DNA of 64,000 bases from JALOAT01 sp041687015 (GTDB lineage Bacteria > Pseudomonadota > Gammaproteobacteria > Thiohalomonadales > Thiohalomonadaceae), in assembly GCA_041687015.1 (NCBI GenBank), contig JAWLCT010000010.1:1-64000 (forward strand), read 5' to 3'. The translations under genes and the position numbers were made by a program. The notes beneath the pieces were generated by a model that searched no databases, was not told the origin of the DNA, and saw only the letters and a program-made list of their open reading frames with translations. Position 1 is the stretch's first letter, and each line of letters starts with the position of its first letter. Shown piece by piece: positions 54,496 to 62,955 of the stretch.

Positions 54496-55869
54496 TCACA
54501 GACCGCGCGAGAACCGCCCCAAGGCCGCGGCATCCAATGCTTCGCTGTCTACCTTGAGGTAGGCCGTACGATCTTCCACATTTACTGCCACCTCCGCCAC
54601 TCCGGGAACGGCGGCCAGCTCCAGCTGCAGCTGTGTCATACCCGGCAGGTCGACCTCTCGCAGGTGAAGCACCCGGGTCGACAGGTGGCGGGGCCGGCGC
54701 ATGGTCGCCACCAGCCCCAGCCAGATCAGCAGCACCGCAGCACTCGCAAGGAAAAGGCCCTCGAAGCCATAGGCGCCGAACATCCATCCGCCGGCCCAGC
54801 CGCCCACGAAAGCGCCCAGAAATTGGCTGCTGGAGTAGACCCCCATAGCCGTCCCCTTGCCTTCCACGGGTGCCAGCTTGGACACCAGGGAGGGCAAACC
54901 CGCCTCCAACAGATTGAAACCGACGAAGTACACCCAGACCACCAGGGCGAGACCAAGCACGCTGCCATGGAATTCCGCCAGCCCCAGCTCCCCCAGGACC
55001 AGCAGTCCGACCGCGCCTATCAACACGGGCTTCATCGCGCGCTTGCGCTCGGCGATGATGATGAAGGGCACGGCAACGGCAATGGCGAGCAGCATGACGG
55101 GGAGATAGACGCGCCAATGGTCGCCCGCGCCAAGCCCGGCGTCGCGCAGAGCCAGCGGCAGGGCAACGAAACTCGCCGTCATGGTCATGTGCAGCAGAAA
55201 AATGCCGATGTCGGCCCGCAACAGCTCCGGATCGCTCAGCACCCGACGGAACTGGGCCGGCGCGGGGGCGAGATCGCGATGAGTACGGGTCGTCACCGGA
55301 TCGGGCACCAGCAGGTAAAGAACCGCAATGCCGGCGAGGGCGAGTATGGCGGTGGCCCCGAAGATGCCGGGGACACCGATCCAGTCGTTGAGCACGGGCC
55401 CGGCCACCATGGCGGCGAGAAAGGACATACCGATGCTCATGCCCACGAAGGCCATCGCTTTGGTGCGATTTTCGTCGCGGGTGAGATCCGCCAGCAGCGC
55501 CATAATAGCCGCCGCCACCGCCCCGGCACCTTGTACCGCCCGCCCGATGATGACACCGGTGATGGTATCGGCGGAGGCGGCAATCATGCTCCCGACCGCA
55601 AACAGCAACAGGCCGACGGCGATGACGCGCTTGCGCCCCCAGTGGTCGGATGCCATGCCGAAGGGGATCTGCAGTGCGGCCTGGGTCAGCCCGTAAATGC
55701 CGATGGCCATGCCCATGAGCGCAGGTGTCACACCCTCGAGGTGCTGCGCATAAAGCGCGAACACGGGCAGGATCATGAAAAGCCCGAGCATGCGGAAGGA
55801 AAAGATCCCCGCCAGGGCCGCGGCCGCGCGGCGTTCACCGGCGCTCATGTGCATCGGACTTTCCGTCAT
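54496..55869 (-). CDS. yajR: MFS transporter, YajR-like with C-terminal ferredoxin-like domain
   Basis: The product has 457 residues with 12 membrane helices. The loop 2-3 motif GMASDHWGRKR is the family signature. After the last helix comes a short region of about 65 residues (ATMRRPRHLSTRV to the end) that looks like a beta-alpha-beta-beta domain, as in E. coli YajR. Substrate unknown. It is divergent from uvrA and lies 41 bp after ssb on the same strand. Confidence 0.88.
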   Translation of the reverse strand: MTESPMHMSAGERRAAAALAGIFSFRMLGLFMILPVFALYAQHLEGVTPALMGMAIGIYGLTQAALQIPFGMASDHWGRKRVIAVGLLLFAVGSMIAASADTITGVIIGRAVQGAGAVAAAIMALLADLTRDENRTKAMAFVGMSIGMSFLAAMVAGPVLNDWIGVPGIFGATAILALAGIAVLYLLVPDPVTTRTHRDLAPAPAQFRRVLSDPELLRADIGIFLLHMTMTASFVALPLALRDAGLGAGDHWRVYLPVMLLAIAVAVPFIIIAERKRAMKPVLIGAVGLLVLGELGLAEFHGSVLGLALVVWVYFVGFNLLEAGLPSLVSKLAPVEGKGTAMGVYSSSQFLGAFVGGWAGGWMFGAYGFEGLFLASAAVLLIWLGLVATMRRPRHLSTRVLHLREVDLPGMTQLQLELAAVPGVAEVAVNVEDRTAYLKVDSEALDAAALGRFSRGL

Positions 55870-55904
55870 CTTGTTGGTCTAACTCTGCTGAAAAATAGGG
55901 GATT

Positions 55905-55934
55905 TTGCGCGCGAGCGCGGGAAAACCGTATATT
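55905..55934 (+). promoter_or_regulatory. Candidate promoter of uvrA
   Basis: TTGCGC (55905-55910), an 18-bp spacer and TATATT (55929-55934) lie 31 bp before the ATG. I do not see a LexA box with the correct spacing. Confidence 0.4.
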
Positions 55935-55965
55935 AGCAGGTTCGAATTTCGAGGCGAGAGTCAGC

Positions 55966-58824
55966 ATGGACACCATCCGCATCCGCGGCGCGCGCACCCA
56001 CAATCTTCAAAACATTGATCTCGAACTGCCGCGTGACAAGCTGATTGTCATCACCGGCCTGTCCGGCTCGGGCAAGTCGTCGCTCGCCTTCGACACGATC
56101 TACGCCGAAGGACAGCGCCGTTATGTGGAATCCCTGTCCAGCTATGCGCGGCAATTCCTGTCCATGATGGAGAAGCCCGACGTCGATCACATCGAGGGTC
56201 TGTCGCCGGCCATTTCCATCGAGCAGAAGTCCACATCGCACAACCCGCGCTCCACGGTAGGCACGGTCACCGAGATCCATGACTATCTGCGCCTGCTCTA
56301 TGCGCGCGCCGGTGAACCGCGCTGCCCCGAGCACGGCACGGTGCTGGAAGCACAGACCGTCAGTCAGATGGTGGATCAAGTGCTGGCCCTGCCCGAAGGG
56401 ACGCGTGTCATGCTGCTCGCGCCCGTGGTTCAAGACCGCAAGGGCGAACACATGCAGGTGGTGGAGGAACTGCGTGCACAAGGCTTCGTGCGCGCGCGCA
56501 TCAATGGCACGGTCCACGAACTCGACAATCCGCCCAAACTGGAGTTGCGCAGGAAACACACCATCGAAGCTGTGGTGGATCGCTTCAAGGTGCGCGCCGA
56601 TATCCAGCAGCGCCTGGCCGACTCCTTCGAAACCGCCCTCGCGCTCAGCGACGGGCTGGCGCGGGTGGCTTTCATGGACGACGAACGGGATGAGTGGCTG
56701 TTCTCGGCGCGTTATGCCTGCCCCATCTGTGGCTATTCGCTGCAGGAACTCGAGCCACGGTTGTTTTCGTTCAACAATCCGGCCGGAGCCTGCCCCACCT
56801 GCGACGGCCTTGGCGTGCGCCAGTTTTTCGATCCGGCACGAGTGGTACGCCATCCGGCACTGAGTTTGGCGGCCGGTGCAATCCGCGGCTGGGACCGGCG
56901 CAATGTCTACTACTTCCAGATGCTGCGTTCACTGGCCAAGCACTACGGCTTCGACGTGGACACGCCCTTCGAAAAGCTGCCGAAGAAGATCCGCAATGTG
57001 CTCCTGCACGGCAGCGGCAACGAGGAGATCGCCTTCACCTACCTGGGCGAACGGGGCGGCTCGCGCAAGCGCCTGCACCCCTTCGAAGGCATCATCCCTA
57101 ATATGGAGCGCCGCTATCGGGAAACCGAATCCGCCATGGTGCGCGAGGAACTGTCCAAATACCTGAGCACCGCACCCTGTGCCGAATGCAACGGCACGCG
57201 CCTGAACCGCGCCGCGCGCAACGTGTTCGTGGCGGACAAGTCGCTGCCCGAGGTGTCGGCCATGCCGGTGGGCCGGGCAAGTGAATTTTTCGCCGATCTC
57301 ACGCTGCCCGGTTGGCGTGGTGAAATCGCGACCAAGATCCAGAAGGAAATCAGCGAGCGTCTCAGCTTCCTGGTAAATGTGGGTCTTGACTACCTGTCCA
57401 TGGATCGCAGCGCCGATACGCTCTCCGGCGGCGAGGCACAGCGCATTCGTCTGGCCAGCCAGATTGGCGCAGGACTGGTAGGCGTCATGTATATCCTCGA
57501 CGAGCCTTCCATCGGTCTGCATCAGCGCGACAACGATCGTCTCATCAAGACGCTGGAGCATCTGCGCGACCTCGGCAACACCGTGATCGTGGTGGAACAT
57601 GACGAAGACGCCATCCGCAGCGCCGACCACGTGATCGACATCGGTCCCGGTGCCGGCACTCACGGCGGACGTGTGGTGGCGCAGGGCACGCCCAAGCAAG
57701 TCATGGCCAATGAACGTTCGCTGACGGGCCAATACCTGCTGGGTCGGCGCGCCATCGCTGTGCCAGAGACCCGTACGGCGCCCGATCCGAAACGCCAGTT
57801 GCGCATCCGCGGTGCAAGTGGCAACAACCTCAAGGGCCTGAGCGTGGACATTCCAGTGGGTCTGTTCACGGCCGTAACCGGTGTGTCCGGATCGGGCAAG
57901 TCGACGCTCATCAATGACACGTTATATCGCCACGCCGCATTGCAACTGAACGGCGCCGGCGACGACCCCGCCCCCGTGGCAGAGCTCATCGGGCTGGAGC
58001 AATTCGACAAGGTGGTGGATATCGACCAAAGCCCCATCGGCCGCACGCCGCGCTCCAACCCCGCTACCTACACCGGCCTGTTCACCCCCATCCGTGAGCT
58101 GTTCTCTGGCACGGGCGAAGCGCGGGCGCGCGGCTACGACCCAGGCCGCTTCAGCTTCAACGTGAAAGGTGGGCGCTGTGAGGCCTGCCAGGGTGACGGG
58201 CTCATCAAAGTGGAGATGCACTTCCTGCCGGACATCTATGTGCCCTGCGACGTCTGCAAAGGCAAGCGCTACAACCGCGAGACCCTCGAGATCCGCTACA
58301 AAGGCAAGAGCATCTACGAAGTGCTCGAAATGACCGTGGAAGAAGCACGCGCCTTCTTCGATCCGGTCCCCGTGGTCGCACGCAAGCTGCAGACCTTGCT
58401 GGACGTCGGCCTGAGCTATATCAAGCTGGGCCAAAGCGCCACCACCCTTTCCGGTGGTGAAGCCCAGCGTGTGAAGCTGGCCCGCGAACTCTCGAAGCGC
58501 GACACGGGCAGCACGCTCTACATCCTCGACGAGCCCACCACCGGTCTGCATTTCCACGATATCGAGCAGTTGCTGCAGGTGTTGCACCGCCTGCGCGACC
58601 ACGGCAACACGATCGTCGTCATCGAGCATAACCTCGACGTGATCAAAACCGCGGACTGGCTCATCGATCTCGGCCCCGAAGGTGGTGACAAGGGCGGCAC
58701 CCTGGTGGCCGCGGGTACCCCCGAGGCCATCGCCGCCAACAAGGACTCCCACACCGGCCGTTTCCTCAAGCCGGTCCTGGCGCGGGCTCGGGCGGCAACG
58801 GCTCCGAAGAAGAGAAAAGCCTGA
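55966..58824 (+). CDS. uvrA: Excinuclease ABC subunit A
   Basis: The product has 952 residues (E. coli 940). Two ABC ATPase halves show Walker A GLSGSGKSS and GVSGSGKST. Zinc modules carry CPIC...CPTC and CEAC...CDVC, and both signature LSGGEAQR sequences are present. It finds bulky DNA damage with UvrB. The ATG at 55966 has GGCGAGAG upstream. The stop codon runs straight into repeat copy C. Confidence 0.98.
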   Translation: MDTIRIRGARTHNLQNIDLELPRDKLIVITGLSGSGKSSLAFDTIYAEGQRRYVESLSSYARQFLSMMEKPDVDHIEGLSPAISIEQKSTSHNPRSTVGTVTEIHDYLRLLYARAGEPRCPEHGTVLEAQTVSQMVDQVLALPEGTRVMLLAPVVQDRKGEHMQVVEELRAQGFVRARINGTVHELDNPPKLELRRKHTIEAVVDRFKVRADIQQRLADSFETALALSDGLARVAFMDDERDEWLFSARYACPICGYSLQELEPRLFSFNNPAGACPTCDGLGVRQFFDPARVVRHPALSLAAGAIRGWDRRNVYYFQMLRSLAKHYGFDVDTPFEKLPKKIRNVLLHGSGNEEIAFTYLGERGGSRKRLHPFEGIIPNMERRYRETESAMVREELSKYLSTAPCAECNGTRLNRAARNVFVADKSLPEVSAMPVGRASEFFADLTLPGWRGEIATKIQKEISERLSFLVNVGLDYLSMDRSADTLSGGEAQRIRLASQIGAGLVGVMYILDEPSIGLHQRDNDRLIKTLEHLRDLGNTVIVVEHDEDAIRSADHVIDIGPGAGTHGGRVVAQGTPKQVMANERSLTGQYLLGRRAIAVPETRTAPDPKRQLRIRGASGNNLKGLSVDIPVGLFTAVTGVSGSGKSTLINDTLYRHAALQLNGAGDDPAPVAELIGLEQFDKVVDIDQSPIGRTPRSNPATYTGLFTPIRELFSGTGEARARGYDPGRFSFNVKGGRCEACQGDGLIKVEMHFLPDIYVPCDVCKGKRYNRETLEIRYKGKSIYEVLEMTVEEARAFFDPVPVVARKLQTLLDVGLSYIKLGQSATTLSGGEAQRVKLARELSKRDTGSTLYILDEPTTGLHFHDIEQLLQVLHRLRDHGNTIVVIEHNLDVIKTADWLIDLGPEGGDKGGTLVAAGTPEAIAANKDSHTGRFLKPVLARARAATAPKKRKA

Positions 58825-58988
58825 CCACGGGGAACACGGGGGGGAAATCCATCAATGGTTACCCCTACCTGTGGGAGCGGCTTTATGCCCGAAGGGTGCT
58901 CGGGCCGCGATTGTCGTCGGATACTGCGCCATCGCGGCGCTCCTACAGAAAAATCGATCTCCCCGTGTTCCCCGTGTCCCCCGTGGTT
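58824..58988. repeat. Palindromic intergenic element, copy C, with a REP-like core
   Basis: The left arm ACCACGGGGAACACGGGGG (from 58824) and the right arm ...CCCCGTGTCCCCCGTGGTT (to 58988) are inverted. The element fills the whole space between the uvrA stop and the stop of the convergent SAM-hydrolase gene. Inside it, 58869-58948 is a second palindrome, CTGTGGGAGCGG...CGCTCCTACAG, which resembles the REP sequences of Pseudomonas and relatives. Confidence 0.75.
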
Positions 58989-59713
58989 TATCGCTTTTCA
59001 ACCAGCCGAATCGGAGTACCTATGCCAAGGCCGAGCAGCACGTCGGCCCGGCCCTGGTTGACCGCGATTTCGAGCAAGCCGTTGGCGTTTTCGTACCAGA
59101 AGGCCGCTCCCGGGGCGACGTCGCCGAAGGTGCGGGCGCGGGTGAGGCGGTGACCGTTCACTTCGACGGCATCCCTCGACACGCTTGCCGCACAGATGCC
59201 GGTCATGGCATTGCCGAAGTGGTCCACATAGATCACTTCCGCCAGTTCCGCGGGCCAGGGCCTTATCCAGTCTTTCGCGGGCGTTCCCGCCACCTTATCT
59301 CCCCGCGCGATGCGGGCCGCCACCGGCGCAAACAGGTCGCGCCCGTGGAAGCTCGCCGACAGCCGCGCGGGGTGCCAGCCGATCACCTGCGCACGCGCGT
59401 TCGCAGCACGTTGGCCGATCACGTTGAACAGGCCGTTGCCCGGCCCCACGAACCAGCGGCCGTCTGCCTCCACCATCAGCGGTTCGCGCATCCCGGTGCC
59501 CACCCCCGGATCCACAACGCCGAGAAACACGGTCCCTGCCGGGAATTCCTCCGCGTAGGCAGCAAGCAAGTAGGCACTTGCTTTCGCGGCGAAGCGCGGC
59601 GCATCGGCGAACAGGTCGATGACAGGCACGCCCGGTGCCTCGCGGGCCAACACCGCCTTCATCTGGCCTATATACGGGCCTTCCAGCCCGAAATCCGTAA
59701 ACAGCACGATCAT
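58988..59713 (-). CDS. SAM hydroxide adenosyltransferase/SAM hydrolase family (DUF62)
   Basis: The product has 241 residues. The start IVLFTDFGLEGPYIGQMK and the segments GVVDPGVGT and YVDHFGNAMT are signatures of the family, whose members split S-adenosylmethionine to adenosine and methionine; relatives are fluorinases and chlorinases. The true role in most bacteria is unclear. It lies after the alpha operon terminator. Confidence 0.9.
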   Translation of the reverse strand: MIVLFTDFGLEGPYIGQMKAVLAREAPGVPVIDLFADAPRFAAKASAYLLAAYAEEFPAGTVFLGVVDPGVGTGMREPLMVEADGRWFVGPGNGLFNVIGQRAANARAQVIGWHPARLSASFHGRDLFAPVAARIARGDKVAGTPAKDWIRPWPAELAEVIYVDHFGNAMTGICAASVSRDAVEVNGHRLTRARTFGDVAPGAAFWYENANGLLEIAVNQGRADVLLGLGIGTPIRLVEKR

Positions 59714-59728
59714 CGCCCGCTCCAGACG

Positions 59729-59755
59729 AAAAAAAGCCGGGGCAATGCCCCGGCT
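59729..59755 (-). terminator. Terminator of the alpha ribosomal operon
   Basis: AGCCGGGGC pairs perfectly with GCCCCGGCT across a 3-base loop, followed on the minus strand by seven T. It starts 28 bp after the rplQ stop. Confidence 0.92.
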
Positions 59756-59782
59756 CTATTATCGCCAACCGCTTGCAGCAGC

Positions 59783-60172
59783 TTAAGCCGCCTCGCCCTC
59801 GCTGGCTTCCGTCTGCGGACGATCTACCAGTTCGACAATGGCCATGGGCGCATTATCACCTGCCCGGAAGCCGCACTTGAGGATGCGCAGGTATCCGCCG
59901 GGACGTGCCTTGTAGCGCGGGCCCAGTTCGCCAAACAGCTTGCTGACGACATCACGATCCTGGATGCGTGCGAAGGCAAGACGACGGCGGGCGACGGAAT
60001 CTTCCTTCGCCATGGTGATGAGCGGCTCCGCCACGCGACGCAGTTCCTTCGCCTTGGGAAGGGTGGTCTTGATGATCTCGTGACGCAGCAGCGAGGCCGT
60101 CATGTTCTTGAACATGGCCTCACGGTGTGCCGTGGGGCGATTGAGGTGCCGGCCGGCTTTACGGTGTCGCAT
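59783..60172 (-). CDS. rplQ: 50S ribosomal protein L17
   Basis: The product has 129 residues (MRHRKAGRHLNRPTAHREAM), last gene of the alpha operon, with the usual basic N terminus and a short acidic tail (SEGEAA). Confidence 0.98.
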   Translation of the reverse strand: MRHRKAGRHLNRPTAHREAMFKNMTASLLRHEIIKTTLPKAKELRRVAEPLITMAKEDSVARRRLAFARIQDRDVVSKLFGELGPRYKARPGGYLRILKCGFRAGDNAPMAIVELVDRPQTEASEGEAA

Positions 60173-60208
60173 GGTCGTTACCCTGGAATGCGTTATTCGT
60201 TAATGGAC

Positions 60209-61204
60209 TCAGGCTTCGTCCCGCTTCTGGAGACTCGCAGGCGGCCAGTTCTCCAGACGCATGCCGAGAGACAGACCGTGCGATGCGAGCACGTCCTTGA
60301 TCTCGGTGAGCGACTTCTTGCCCAGATTCGGCGTCTTCAGCAGCTCGACTTCAGTGCGCTGAATCAGATCGCCGATGTAGTAAATGTGTTCCGCCTTGAG
60401 GCAGTTGGCCGAGCGCACGGTGAGCTCCAGCTCGTCGACCGGACGCAGCAGAATCGGATCAATCTCCGGCTCCTGTACCTGCGGCGCGGCTTCTTCCTTG
60501 CCCTTCAGCTCAACGAAGGCCGACAGCTGATCCTGCAGGATCGTTGCCGCGCGGCGAATGGCTTCGTCAGGCTCGATGGTACCGTTCGTTTCCAGCTCGA
60601 TCACCAGCTTGTCCAGGTCGGTACGCTGCTCGACGCGCGCACTCTCGACCACGTAAGCCACGCGGATCACGGGGCTGAACGAGGCGTCGATCTGCAGGCG
60701 ACCAATGGGACGGGTTTCATCTTCGCCCAGGGTACGCACGTTGGCCGGCTCGTATCCCCGACCCTTGCGCACCTTGATGCGCATGTTCAGCTCGCCCGCC
60801 TTCGTGAGATGAGCCAGCACGTGATCCGGGTTCACGATTTCGATGCCGTGATCCAGTGCGATATCACCCGCAGTGACCACGCCCGGCCCCTTCTTGGAAA
60901 GGGTCAGCGTTACCTCGTCCTTGTGGGGCATGCGAATGGCGACGCCCTTTAGGTTGAGGAGGATTTCAATAACGTCTTCCTGCACGCCCTCGATGGTCGT
61001 GTACTCGTGAAGGACGCCCTCGATCTCGATTTCGGTAACTGCTGCCCCCACCATAGAGGAGAGCAGGATCCGACGCAGGGCGTTGCCCAGCGTATGACCG
61101 AAACCACGCTCCAGCGGCTCGAGCGTCACTTTCGCCCGGGTATCGCTGAGCTTCTGCACGCCGACCAAGCGCGGTTTAAGAAGTTCTGCTACGGAGCCCT
61201 GCAT
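60209..61204 (-). CDS. rpoA: RNA polymerase alpha subunit
   Basis: The product has 331 residues (E. coli 329). The N-terminal dimerisation domain has RGFGHTLGNALRRILLSSM. The C-terminal domain for UP elements and activators has SANCLKAEHIYYIGDL and NLGKKSLTEIKDVLA. Between rpsD and rplQ in the standard order. Confidence 0.98.
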   Translation of the reverse strand: MQGSVAELLKPRLVGVQKLSDTRAKVTLEPLERGFGHTLGNALRRILLSSMVGAAVTEIEIEGVLHEYTTIEGVQEDVIEILLNLKGVAIRMPHKDEVTLTLSKKGPGVVTAGDIALDHGIEIVNPDHVLAHLTKAGELNMRIKVRKGRGYEPANVRTLGEDETRPIGRLQIDASFSPVIRVAYVVESARVEQRTDLDKLVIELETNGTIEPDEAIRRAATILQDQLSAFVELKGKEEAAPQVQEPEIDPILLRPVDELELTVRSANCLKAEHIYYIGDLIQRTEVELLKTPNLGKKSLTEIKDVLASHGLSLGMRLENWPPASLQKRDEA

Positions 61205-61268
61205 GAACCTTCCTCACTGAATGGCTGTCGATGTCTGCTCTACTTGCTTGCCCATTAACGGCAAGGGA

Positions 61269-61895
61269 TTACTTGGAGTAGAGCTCGACCACGAGCTGTT
61301 CCTGAATCTCGGCAGGCAGATCACTGCGTTCCGGGCGCTGCTTGAACACACCCTCGAGCTTCGCCGGATCTACTTCCAGCCACGCTGCAAACCCGCGCTG
61401 CTGCTGCGATTCCATCGACGCCTTGATACGGAGATGGTTCTTGGCATCTTCAGCAACGGAAATCACGTCGCCCGGCTTCAGCTGGTACGATGGGATGTTC
61501 ACCTTGCGGCCGTTTACACGGACATTGCTGTGGCGCACGTTCTGGCGAGCTTCCGAACGCGAGGCTCCGAGGCCCATGCGGTAAGCAACATTGTCCAGGC
61601 GGCACTCGAGCAGCTGAAGCAGGTTTTCGCCCGTGGAACCCTTCTGGCGATCCGCTTCTTCGTAGTAATGCCGGAACTGGCCTTCGAGCAGGCCGTATAC
61701 GCGACGCAGCTTCTGCTTTTCACGCAGCTGACGCGCATAGTCCGACAGGCGACCACGACGCTGACCATGCTGCCCGGGGGGCACAGGTCGGCTTTCGATG
61801 GTGCACTTGCTGGTGTAGCACTTTTCGCCCTTGAGAAAGAGCTTCTCGCCTTCGCGACGGCAAAGGCGGCACTTGGGACCGATGTACCTAGCCAA
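61269..61895 (-). CDS. rpsD: 30S ribosomal protein S4
   Basis: The product has 208 residues (E. coli 206), MARYIGPKCRLCRREGEKLF, with the S4 RNA-binding domain around LDNVAYRMGLGASRSEARQ. In E. coli S4 represses this operon at a pseudoknot before rpsM; the same control is likely but I have not traced the structure. Confidence 0.98.
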   Translation of the reverse strand: MARYIGPKCRLCRREGEKLFLKGEKCYTSKCTIESRPVPPGQHGQRRGRLSDYARQLREKQKLRRVYGLLEGQFRHYYEEADRQKGSTGENLLQLLECRLDNVAYRMGLGASRSEARQNVRHSNVRVNGRKVNIPSYQLKPGDVISVAEDAKNHLRIKASMESQQQRGFAAWLEVDPAKLEGVFKQRPERSDLPAEIQEQLVVELYSK

Positions 61896-61910
61896 GGTTA
61901 GTCTCCTGCC

Positions 61911-62309
61911 TTAAACGCGACGCTTCTTGGGAGGACGGCACCCATTATGCGGAATGGGTGTAACGTCAGCGATGTTGGTGATCTTGAAACCCTTGTTATG
62001 CAAGGCGCGCACCGCGGAATCGCGGCCCGGGCCGGGGCCCTTCACCAACACTTCCAGATTTTTCATGCCCACGTCGAGCGCAACAGCACCCGCCTTTTCG
62101 GCGGCCACCTGCGCCGCGAACGGGGTGCTCTTGCGGGAACCGCGAAAGCCCGAGCCGCCCGCAGTCGCCCAGCAAATGGTATTGCCCTGGCGATCCGTGA
62201 TGGTCACGATCGTGTTGTTGAAGGAAGCATGGACGTGCGCGATGCCGTCCACCACATTCTTTTTGACCTTCTTACGCGTACGCGAAGGGGTACTGGTCGC
62301 TTTTGCCAT
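61911..62309 (-). CDS. rpsK: 30S ribosomal protein S11
   Basis: The product has 132 residues, with HASFNNTIVTITDRQGNTI and the C-terminal IPHNGCRPPKKRRV. It forms the platform of the 30S subunit with S18 and S6. It lies 15 bp before rpsD. Confidence 0.98.
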   Translation of the reverse strand: MAKATSTPSRTRKKVKKNVVDGIAHVHASFNNTIVTITDRQGNTICWATAGGSGFRGSRKSTPFAAQVAAEKAGAVALDVGMKNLEVLVKGPGPGRDSAVRALHNKGFKITNIADVTPIPHNGCRPPKKRRV

Positions 62310-62347
62310 AACCCGGAATCCTGACGACTTTGTTTAGCTCGGAGCGC

Positions 62348-62704
62348 TTATTTCTTGACCTGACGCCGCGGCCCCTTACGGGTACGGGCGTTGGTGCGGG
62401 TACGCTGTCCACGCACGGGCAGGCCGCGACGATGACGCAGGCCGCGATAGCTGCCCATGTCCATCAGACGCTTGATGCTCATACCCACTTCACGACGGAG
62501 GTCGCCTTCAACGGTGAACTTTGCGACTTCGCCACGCAGGGCTTCGATCTCACCCTCGGTGAGATCCTTGATCTTGGCCTCGGGACGAACCCCGCTCGAC
62601 TCACAGATCAGTTTGGCGCGGGTCCTACCGATGCCGTAGATCGACTGCAGGGCGATCACGGCATGCTTGTTGACCGGAATGTTTATGCCAGCAATACGGG
62701 CCAT
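62348..62704 (-). CDS. rpsM: 30S ribosomal protein S13
   Basis: The product has 118 residues (MARIAGINIPVNKHAVIALQ), with the C-terminal tail RTRKGPRRQVKK that contacts P-site tRNA. First gene of the alpha operon. Confidence 0.98.
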   Translation of the reverse strand: MARIAGINIPVNKHAVIALQSIYGIGRTRAKLICESSGVRPEAKIKDLTEGEIEALRGEVAKFTVEGDLRREVGMSIKRLMDMGSYRGLRHRRGLPVRGQRTRTNARTRKGPRRQVKK

Positions 62705-62810
62705 CTAGCCACTCCACTTATTCGTCTACTTAACCGGCAGGTCCGCCGAAAACGTTCAATCATACTGACCTGCGCCCGTCTATGCAAGCGCAAGCACCAA
62801 TCCCGCGAGA

Positions 62811-62927
62811 TCAGCCCTGACGCTGCTTGTGGCGCGCATCCGATGAACAGATGACGCGGACCACGCCCTGGCGGCGGACAATCTTGCAGTTACGGCACAG
62901 CTTCTTGACCGAGGCACGTACTTTCAT
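62811..62927 (-). CDS. rpmJ: 50S ribosomal protein L36
   Basis: A 38-residue protein starting MKVRASVKKLCRNCKIVRR and ending KHKQRQG-like (RHKQRQG), almost the same as E. coli L36 and of equal length. Zinc ligands are C11, C14, C27 and the late histidine, so this is the zinc-type paralogue. It lies in the normal place between secY and rpsM. Confidence 0.97.
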   Translation of the reverse strand: MKVRASVKKLCRNCKIVRRQGVVRVICSSDARHKQRQG

Positions 62928-62955
62928 GGGAAATCTCCGTCAAATCGACTCCGGG

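Noticed and set aside
55921..55950. Possible LexA box before uvrA (CCGTATATTAGCAGG)
   Set aside because: The half-sites do not have the CTGT-N8-ACAG spacing; it is better read as a -10 region.
54448..55965. An in-frame N-terminal extension of about 500 codons before uvrA
   Set aside because: UvrA homology begins at 55966 (MDTIRIRGA); the extension is antisense to the YajR-like gene and has no family similarity.
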